From assembly GCF_007995065.1 (NCBI RefSeq), contig NZ_VOQR01000001.1, positions 1,367,001-1,431,000 of the forward strand: a stretch of DNA of 64,000 bases. The letters are read 5' to 3'. Made by a program: the position numbers and the translations under genes. The stretch is from Sphingomonas ginsenosidivorax (GTDB taxonomy: Bacteria > Pseudomonadota > Alphaproteobacteria > Sphingomonadales > Sphingomonadaceae). Positions 58,157 to 64,000 of the stretch are shown piece by piece. The notes beneath the pieces were generated by a model, which ran no database searches, was not told the origin of the DNA, and saw only the letters and a list, made by a program, of their open reading frames with translations. How positions within the stretch are numbered: the first letter of the stretch is position 1; each line of letters opens with the position of its first letter.

Positions 58157-59589
58157 TCGAGCGGCGGCTTGCGGTCACCGAGCATCGCCTTGTAGGTGAA
58201 GTTCGGTCCCCGCCGCTTCTCGAACTCCGCCTTGGCGGCGGCGATCTCGGCCGGGTTGCGGAACAGTTCGGCTGCGGTCAGCGCCAGCGTCTTGGTGGCG
58301 ACAATCGCGCCCTTCACCCCGATGCTCGACCCCGCGGCGGCGACGTTCTGCCAGCTATGGCCCGCCGACCCCGGCACGAAGGTCGCGGTCGACAGGCCGA
58401 CCGTGGGCGTGACCCAGCTGACGTCGGACACGTCGGTCGAACCGCCGATCGCCTTGGTCTCGAGTTGCGCCGGTTCGATCTGCGACACGCTGGTCAGCGG
58501 GGGCGCGCCGGCGGGCATCGACTTCTGCAGCTGCGTGGCGAACGCGGTTTCCTCGGGCGTCCAGGTGATCCCGCCCGCGGCGTGCAGGCCGCGGTCCATC
58601 GCCTTCATCAGCACTTCGTTCGACAACAGGCTGTAGACGCCGCCGGTCTGTTCGAAATCGACCGTCGTCTCGGTGCCCATAGCGGCGCCCTGCGCGGCCT
58701 TCTTGACACGCTCCATCACCGACTTGACGATCTCGGGGTCCTGGTCGCGGACGTAGTAATAGACCTCGGCCTCATCGGGCACGACGTTGGGCGCCTTGCC
58801 GCCGTTGGTGATGACATAGTGGATGCGGGTGTGGTCGGGGATGTGCTCGCGCATCATGTTGACCATCATGTCCATGCCCTCGACCGCGTCGAGCGCGGAC
58901 CGGCCCTTTTCGGGCGCGCCCGAGGCGTGCGACGACTGGCCGTGGAAGCGGAACTTGCCGCTGATATTGGCGAGCGAGGGCGCCTGCGAGGCCGAATTCT
59001 CGTTGCCCGGATGCCAGTGCAGCACGGTGTCGACGTCGTTGAACAGGCCGTCGCGGACCATATAGACCTTGCCCGACCCGCCTTCCTCGGCGGGCGTGCC
59101 ATAGACGCGGATCTCGCCCTGCACCTTGTTCTTGACCATCCAGTCCTTGACCGCGATCGCGGCATAGGTGGACGCCGTGCCGAACAGGTTATGCCCGCAG
59201 CCATGGCCCGCATCGCCGCCCATCGGCTGGCGCACCGGCACCGCCGCCTGCGACAGCCCGGGCAGCGCATCATATTCGGCGAGCACGCCGATCACCGGCC
59301 CCGCCCCGGTCCTGAAGCTCGCGACGAAGGCGGTCGGTTCGCCCGCAACGCCTGCCTTCACGGTGAAGCCCGCGGCCTTCAACCGGGTCTGGAGCAGCGC
59401 CGAGCTCTGCGTCTCGAGATAGCCCATCTCGGCATATTTCCAGATCTGCAGCGCGGTGTCGGAGATCGGCTTGGCGTTCGCGTCGACTGCGCCGATCAGC
59501 GCGGTGCGATCGGCGGCGGGCAGGTCCTGCGCCGCCGCGGGGATCGCGGCGGTCGTCATCAGCGCTGCCAGAAACATCGTCGTCTTCAT
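58132..59589 (-). CDS. Secreted M20 family metallohydrolase (AbgB/amidohydrolase type)
   Basis: With the ATG at 59589 (MKTTMFLAALMTTAAIPAAA) the precursor has 485 residues and a signal peptide cleaved after PAAAQ. The M20 dinuclear metal centre is visible: VIGVLAEYDALPGLSQ, GDAGHGCGHNLFGTA (metal His), YGTPAEEGGSGKVYM (catalytic Glu-Glu), and VLHWHPGNENSAS; the dimerisation domain contains HGQSSHASGAPEKGRSALDA. This resembles the p-aminobenzoyl-glutamate hydrolase subunit B and indole-acetyl-amino-acid hydrolase group. A TonB receptor gene ends 26 bases upstream, so the pair probably imports and hydrolyses an amide or peptide. Confidence 0.92.
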   Translation of the reverse strand: MKTTMFLAALMTTAAIPAAAQDLPAADRTALIGAVDANAKPISDTALQIWKYAEMGYLETQSSALLQTRLKAAGFTVKAGVAGEPTAFVASFRTGAGPVIGVLAEYDALPGLSQAAVPVRQPMGGDAGHGCGHNLFGTASTYAAIAVKDWMVKNKVQGEIRVYGTPAEEGGSGKVYMVRDGLFNDVDTVLHWHPGNENSASQAPSLANISGKFRFHGQSSHASGAPEKGRSALDAVEGMDMMVNMMREHIPDHTRIHYVITNGGKAPNVVPDEAEVYYYVRDQDPEIVKSVMERVKKAAQGAAMGTETTVDFEQTGGVYSLLSNEVLMKAMDRGLHAAGGITWTPEETAFATQLQKSMPAGAPPLTSVSQIEPAQLETKAIGGSTDVSDVSWVTPTVGLSTATFVPGSAGHSWQNVAAAGSSIGVKGAIVATKTLALTAAELFRNPAEIAAAKAEFEKRRGPNFTYKAMLGDRKPPLDYRKSPSE

Positions 59590-59615
59590 GGTCAATGTCC
59601 TTATGCGAGGCAGGA

Positions 59616-62600
59616 TCAGAACTTCTTGGTGATGCCGAGGAAGAAGTAGCGGCCGATCACGTCGTAGTTCTGCGCGTCGTAATTGGCCTCGGTATCGCCG
59701 ACCTGCGGCGGCTTCTTGTTGAACGCATTGGTGACGCCCATCCGGAACTCGGTCTTCTCGCCGGTCTCGAACCGTGCGTTCAGGTCGAACACGTTATAGG
59801 CGTCGACGCCGCGCGTGGTGCTCGCGGGGTTCACCACCTTGGCCGAGGCGATCATGTTGTCGATATACCGCCAGCGGACGCCCAGCGTCGCGCCGCCGAC
59901 CGAATAGCTGAACGAGGTCACCGACTTCCATTCGGGGTGCGCGAGGCCGGCCGTGGTCTCGACGCCGGTACCGATGCTGCCGGCATAGTCGTAGCTGGGC
60001 GCGCCCGGCAGCGCCTGGATCTTGAACGACTCCAGATACGACACCGCGGTGTTGAGCGCGATCGTGCCGGCATTGCCGCCAAGCCCGATGTCGGACAGGT
60101 TGACCTTCCAGTCGAACTGCACGTCGATGCCGCGCACCTTGAACGTCCCGAGGTTGAGCAAGGGCTGGAGCGGGTTGACCGGAACGCCGTTCCCGGTGTT
60201 GCGCGAGATCAGCGAGCAATAGTAATTGCTGGCCGCGTAGGTCGGATTGTTGCCGCCCGAGTTGAAGCAGAACTGGAACGCCTGCGCGATCGAGAGCGGC
60301 CCGACCGCCTGCTTGATGCCGATGCGGTAGTAGTCGACCGACAGCGACATGTTGCGGAACACCGGCGACGAGAAGGGCGACTGGATCACCCCGCCCGCCG
60401 AATAGGTGTCGGCGATTTCTTCCTGCAGGTCGGGATTGCCGCCGGTCAGCGCGAACACCTGTGCGGTGCCGAGCTGATAGCTGTCGATGATCGCGGTCGG
60501 GATGCCCTGTGCGAGGCAGAGCGCGCGGACCTGAGTGCCGTTCGCGCCGACGCGGTAGGACGAGCGCACGTCGCACGGATCGCCGGTCGAGGTCGTCGCT
60601 GCCGGGCTGCCGATCGCGACGCTGCCCGTCGAGACGGGGGCGTAGAGCTCGCCCACGCTCGGCGCGCGGATCGCGCGGTTATAGCCGCCGCGCAGCCGCA
60701 GCGCGTCGAACACCTGCCAGTTCGCATCCGCCTTGTACGCGTGCACGCCACCGACGGAATTGTAGTTGGAATAGCGATAGCCGAGATCGAGATCGAACTG
60801 CTGGATCAGCGGGATGTCGTGCAGCAACGGCACGAGCAGCTCGCCATACGCCTCGCCGACCTTGACCTTGCCGCTGGCCGCGCGGAGCACGCTGTAGCCG
60901 AGGATATCGCTGGTGCCGTCGGGCAGCGACAGCTGCGAGTCCGGCTGGAAGGCGTAGGAATTCTCGCGGTAATCCGCGCCGACCGCGAAGCGCAGTTCGC
61001 CGGCCGGCAGGCGGGCAAGGCCGCCCTGGATATTGCCCTCGACGGTGCGCTGCTTCAGTTCGTTGGTGTTGAGCGTGCGGCGCGAGATGTAGGCGATGCA
61101 TTCCTGCGACGGGGTGACGTTGCCGAACGGGTTGAACCCGCCCGCGCACAGCTCGGTCCCGCCGGTCGGGCTGTTGAGCAGGCGCGAGACCGCGCCGGCG
61201 CTGGCGCCGCCGGTCTGCGAATTGTCGAACTTCGCGCGGCTGGTGTTGGCATAGAGGTCCCAGGTCCAGTCGCGCACGCCGATCTTGCCCGAAAGCCCGG
61301 CGGTGATCTGGTAGACGTCATACTCGTAGGTCTGGATGCGCGGCCCCAAAATGCTGAGCGCCTTGTAGAAGGTGAAGGGCGCGTTCGGCGTTGGCCGCGA
61401 CGCGAGGATCGAGCGGAAGGCGGGCGTGATGAACGGATTGGTCGTCGGCACGGTCAGCCCGTACACGTTCGAGGCCAAAGTCGGGTTGGTGATGCCCGTC
61501 GAGCTGTAGGTCGTGTAGCTGAACTGGGTGAACGCCTTGATGTCGTCGGTGACGTCGTAGTCGACCTTGCCGAACACCGAATAGCGATCGAGATCGGCCT
61601 GGATCGATCCCCCGTTATAGCCGAAATTGACCTGCTGGCTGTTGGTGCCGCTGTTGACGATATAGGCCTCGTCGGTCTGCGGGTCGCGGTAGTTGAGCAC
61701 GGGCACGCCCGCGGTGCTGAACAGCGTCTGGTCGGTGTTGAACCCGATCTGCCCGGTGTAGCGGCCCGCGGCGTTGCCGGTCAGCGCGCGCGTGCCATAT
61801 TGCCCGACGAACACCGAATTGACCGCGGCGAGCGTCGGCAGGTTGCTGCCGAAGATCGCGTTGCCCTGCGGGATCGTGCTGAGGCCCGGCGTCGACGTGC
61901 GGAAGGTGAAATAGTCGCGCTCGGCCTGCTGCGCGGTATCGCGGCGGGTATAGTCGACCGACAGCACCGCATGGCCGCGCTCGTCGGCGAAGACGGAGCC
62001 TGCGGTCGCGGTGATGCGATAGGTGTTGCCGTCGCCATAGTTGCTGACGCCGGTCTGGCCGTTGAGCTCCAGTCCCTTGAAGTTGCGGCGCAGGCGGAAG
62101 TTGACGACGCCCGCAGTCGCGTCGGAACCATAGGTGGTCGAGGCGCCGCCGGTGATGACCTCGATATTCTCGATCAGCGCTTCGGGAATGGTGTTGAGAT
62201 CGACCGAGCCGTCGGGGTTGGACGGCTGCAGGCGGCGGCCGTCCATCAGGATCAGCGTGCGCTTCGACCCCAGCCCGCGAAGGCTGGCATTCGCCTGGCC
62301 GCCGTTGAGCCCGGTGCTGGTGCTGCCGGTATTGCCCTGGCCGAACGCGCCGGCGAATTGCGGCATCTGCGTCAGCGCGGCTTCGACGGTGACGCGGCCG
62401 GTATTCTCGAGCGTGTCGGTGGACAGCGAGACGATCGGGCTGTTGGCGACATAGTCGGACCGCGCGATTCGCGATCCGGTGACCGTGATCTCTTCGGGGG
62501 GCGCGTTGCTGTCCTGTTCGGGCTCGACGCTCGCGGGCGGTGCGGTCGGCACCGTGCTCTGCGCGTGCGCCGCGCCCGCGATCAGCGCGATGGACGCGCA

Positions 62601-62642
62601 GCTGCCAATGAGAAACGCGCGCGTGATACCCCGTGCAACCAT
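59616..62642 (-). CDS. TonB-dependent receptor (large, peptide/oligomer type)
   Basis: The 1008-residue receptor has a signal peptide ending AGAAHAQ (about residue 28), a TonB box EEITVTGSRIARSDYVANSP, a plug domain (SLRGLGSKRTLILMDGRRLQ, ITGGASTTYGSDATAGVVNF) and a long barrel finishing in GRYFFLGITKKF with the terminal Phe. The 'LGSKRTLILMDGRRLQ' plug type is common in sphingomonads and xanthomonads with many large receptors for peptides and plant compounds. Located 26 bases upstream of the secreted M20 hydrolase gene in the same direction, it probably shares its transcript and substrate. Confidence 0.94.
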   Translation of the reverse strand: MVARGITRAFLIGSCASIALIAGAAHAQSTVPTAPPASVEPEQDSNAPPEEITVTGSRIARSDYVANSPIVSLSTDTLENTGRVTVEAALTQMPQFAGAFGQGNTGSTSTGLNGGQANASLRGLGSKRTLILMDGRRLQPSNPDGSVDLNTIPEALIENIEVITGGASTTYGSDATAGVVNFRLRRNFKGLELNGQTGVSNYGDGNTYRITATAGSVFADERGHAVLSVDYTRRDTAQQAERDYFTFRTSTPGLSTIPQGNAIFGSNLPTLAAVNSVFVGQYGTRALTGNAAGRYTGQIGFNTDQTLFSTAGVPVLNYRDPQTDEAYIVNSGTNSQQVNFGYNGGSIQADLDRYSVFGKVDYDVTDDIKAFTQFSYTTYSSTGITNPTLASNVYGLTVPTTNPFITPAFRSILASRPTPNAPFTFYKALSILGPRIQTYEYDVYQITAGLSGKIGVRDWTWDLYANTSRAKFDNSQTGGASAGAVSRLLNSPTGGTELCAGGFNPFGNVTPSQECIAYISRRTLNTNELKQRTVEGNIQGGLARLPAGELRFAVGADYRENSYAFQPDSQLSLPDGTSDILGYSVLRAASGKVKVGEAYGELLVPLLHDIPLIQQFDLDLGYRYSNYNSVGGVHAYKADANWQVFDALRLRGGYNRAIRAPSVGELYAPVSTGSVAIGSPAATTSTGDPCDVRSSYRVGANGTQVRALCLAQGIPTAIIDSYQLGTAQVFALTGGNPDLQEEIADTYSAGGVIQSPFSSPVFRNMSLSVDYYRIGIKQAVGPLSIAQAFQFCFNSGGNNPTYAASNYYCSLISRNTGNGVPVNPLQPLLNLGTFKVRGIDVQFDWKVNLSDIGLGGNAGTIALNTAVSYLESFKIQALPGAPSYDYAGSIGTGVETTAGLAHPEWKSVTSFSYSVGGATLGVRWRYIDNMIASAKVVNPASTTRGVDAYNVFDLNARFETGEKTEFRMGVTNAFNKKPPQVGDTEANYDAQNYDVIGRYFFLGITKKF

Positions 62643-62743
62643 GTCGAAGCCCCCTTGGAAACGGCCGCATCGTTGGCGGCCTCACGGGGTAAGACGCGGT
62701 AGTTTCGGGGGCCCTCACTCACGAGACGCAAAAAAGTTGCATG

Positions 62744-62774
62744 AAAAAGGGAGCGGCCGTTTCCGGTCGCTCCC
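62744..62774 (-). terminator. Intrinsic terminator of the M14-like peptidase gene
   Basis: On the minus strand GGGAGCG (62774-62768) and CGCTCCC (62755-62749) form a stem extended by GACCGG/CGGCC-type pairs, followed immediately by five T residues. This textbook Rho-independent terminator would stop transcription from the peptidase gene before the TonB receptor promoter. Confidence 0.75.
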
Positions 62775-62817
62775 CGATGCGATTGCGTATGCAACGATAG
62801 AATGTGACCCCCTGCCC

Positions 62818-62886
62818 CCGTTCGTGCTGAGCGCAGTCGAAGCACCTAGAGGAGAGGTGCCCTTCGACTTCGCTCAGGGCGAACGG
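62818..62886. repeat. Inverted repeat (CCGTTCGTGCTGAGC family)
   Basis: CCGTTCGTGCTGAGCGCAGT then CGAAGCAC at the left is mirrored by GTGCCCTTCGACTTCGCTCA then GGGCGAACGG at the right. This is the common sphingomonad intergenic repeat; it lies 38 bases downstream of the partial M14-like gene. Confidence 0.8.
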
Positions 62887-62923
62887 CAAGGGGGGAAGAA
62901 CGGAACGGCCGCCGTCGTATCGC

Positions 62924-64000
62924 CTACCGCGTCGCCGCCACCGCCGGCCCGTAGATCAACCCGTTGAACAGCAGCTTGAACGTCGCATAGGGCTGCGCGC
63001 GCTGCGTGACCTCGGGGCCCATCGCGAACAGTTTCCCGCGGCCGAGATCGACGTCGGTGACCGCGACGGTGCCGTTCAGCCGCTGCTGACCGACCGCCCA
63101 GCCGCTGCGCAGCGGCGCGGGGCCCTCAAACCACGCGACCTTCTTCGCCGCGGTGCCCGAGAGCGTGAACGGCTGGCTTTCGTCGAAGAAGATGTCGACC
63201 GTCGGCGTCATCCCGTAGGCGAGCGGCTGGCGCGGATCGACCTTCGCCGACAGGATCGCGCCGGGGATGTAGAACGCCTTCTTGTCGAGCGCGGCGAGCG
63301 TGCCGTCGGGCTTCTTCGTCACCAGCGCAGGCTGGATTTGCGGATCGAGCAGCGTGGCCAGCCGGTTCGCGCTGCCGACCGTGACGACGGTACCGCCCGC
63401 CTTCGCGAACGCGGCGACCGACGGCAGCGTCTTCTCGGGCGTCACCTCGCCCAGCCAGCCGCGATACTCGGCGGGGATCGTCTTCGCATCGGGCATGCCG
63501 AACCGATAGCCGCCCGGATACGGCCCGCCCGCGGTCGACGGCACGGTGCCGTCGGCGAACAGCAGCACGTCGTATTTCGCGTTGAGGTTCCCCGCGTCGA
63601 GCTCCTGCGGATAGACGACGCTGAACGGGAACTCGTATTGCTCGAGCACCCAGCGCGTCCAGCCGGCGGCGATCACCCCGCCATAGCGGTCGACCAGACC
63701 CACGCGGACCGGTTTCAACGCGAGCTTCGCCCCCGTGGGCGCCTTGGCCACCGCATAGGCGTCGATCCCGAGCTGCCGGGTCGACGAGGCGAGGATACCG
63801 CTCGCGGCAGGCGACGCCGGGACCCAGATCGCGCCCGGCGCCAGCGTCTTGCCGCCGGCCTTCGTCTCGGGTTCGATCCAGGATACCGGCACGCCGGCCT
63901 TGAGCAGGCGGTTGGTCAGCAGGAAGGCGTTGTTCGCCTCGTGCCCGACGAGCCAGCCCGCCTTGCCCGCGCCGATCACGCGACCGGGCGCCACCGTCAT
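62924..64000 (-). CDS. C-terminal part of a large M14-type carboxypeptidase-like protein (5' end outside window)
   Basis: The frame is open to the window edge with 358 residues; the Met at the edge is probably internal. The fragment has two glutamine-amidotransferase-like sections: GAGKAGWLVGHEANNAFLLT, VGLVDRYGGVIAAGWTRWVL, YDVLLFADGTVPSTAGG, and a final KVAWFEGPAPLRSGWAVGQQ, GKLFAMGPEVTQRAQPYATF. I recognise this as the C-terminal region that follows the zinc-carboxypeptidase domain in long secreted M14 family proteins, but the catalytic domain itself is not in the window. It sits next to an M20 hydrolase and TonB receptor, fitting a peptide-utilisation locus. Confidence 0.7.
   Translation of the reverse strand: MTVAPGRVIGAGKAGWLVGHEANNAFLLTNRLLKAGVPVSWIEPETKAGGKTLAPGAIWVPASPAASGILASSTRQLGIDAYAVAKAPTGAKLALKPVRVGLVDRYGGVIAAGWTRWVLEQYEFPFSVVYPQELDAGNLNAKYDVLLFADGTVPSTAGGPYPGGYRFGMPDAKTIPAEYRGWLGEVTPEKTLPSVAAFAKAGGTVVTVGSANRLATLLDPQIQPALVTKKPDGTLAALDKKAFYIPGAILSAKVDPRQPLAYGMTPTVDIFFDESQPFTLSGTAAKKVAWFEGPAPLRSGWAVGQQRLNGTVAVTDVDLGRGKLFAMGPEVTQRAQPYATFKLLFNGLIYGPAVAATR

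Noticed and set aside
59595..62702. A very long open frame on the plus strand, antisense to the large TonB receptor.
   Set aside because: Its translation is Arg/Asp/Gly/Ala-rich without signal or domain structure, as expected for an antisense frame in high-GC DNA, while the minus-strand receptor is clearly real.

Overview
The window looks like a chromosomal segment of a high-GC alphaproteobacterium of the Sphingomonas type. The evidence is two large TonB-dependent receptors, a PQQ glucose/quinate-type dehydrogenase, an OprO/P-type porin, a carotenoid oxygenase, and several families of palindromic intergenic repeats with the 'GTCATGCTGAACTTG' and 'CGTTCGTGCTGAGC' type sequences familiar from sphingomonads. 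This is inference from content; no 16S gene is present. I see no insertion sequence, phage, integron, CRISPR array or rRNA operon, and the coding style is uniform.

Layout. 0-2.9 kb: membrane, secreted and channel-like small proteins and a TesB thioesterase. 2.9-12.0 kb: a catabolic cluster (porin; MaoC hydratase, MFS transporter, MmgE/PrpD protein, acyl-CoA dehydrogenase, CaiB/BaiF CoA-transferase, GntR/UTRA regulator, CitE-like lyase). Its gene content matches the itaconate (C5-dicarboxylate) degradation logic of activation by CoA transfer, hydration to citramalyl-CoA, and cleavage to pyruvate plus acetyl-CoA. An identical 15-base sequence sits in inverted orientation in the promoters of the porin and of the catabolic operon, and a related palindrome precedes the GntR gene; I propose this is the GntR operator. 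12.0-16.8 kb: a tightly overlapped TolC-HlyD-ABC2-ABC2 export operon with no ATPase gene. 16.9-21.6 kb: quinoprotein dehydrogenase, and an L,D-transpeptidase divergent from an M15/DUF882 peptidase-like protein. 21.6-29.4 kb: an unknown 802-residue secreted protein, an IsdG-like heme oxygenase translationally coupled to a carotenoid oxygenase, a polysaccharide-deacetylase-like protein coupled to a degenerate histidine kinase, and an Lrp/AsnC regulator. 29.4-33.8 kb: a ParA ATPase with a putative ribbon-helix-helix partner, flanked by two SPOR-domain proteins, then a small lipoprotein.

33.8-42.5 kb: serB and miaA divergent with overlapping start codons, then the branched-chain amino-acid genes ilvB, ilvN, ilvC and leuA (yceI between the last two) separated by palindromic repeats. 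leuA is preceded by a short leucine-rich leader peptide and alternative RNA hairpins, which looks like an attenuator. 42.6-46.3 kb (minus strand): adhC-fghA (glutathione-dependent formaldehyde oxidation) followed directly by folE, a FolM/pteridine-reductase-like SDR, and folB. 46.4-47.2 kb: small HVA-TUDOR and SWIB proteins and tRNA-Arg(CCT). 47.2-53.2 kb: TonB receptor, GH130 glycosidase, a truncated SMP-30-like gene abutting a TonB-receptor remnant, and a secreted alpha/beta hydrolase. 53.5-58.2 kb: a paoABC-type molybdenum aldehyde oxidoreductase and a glutathione transferase-like protein. 58.1-64.0 kb: secreted M20 amidohydrolase, its TonB receptor, and the C-terminal part of an M14-type peptidase running off the edge.
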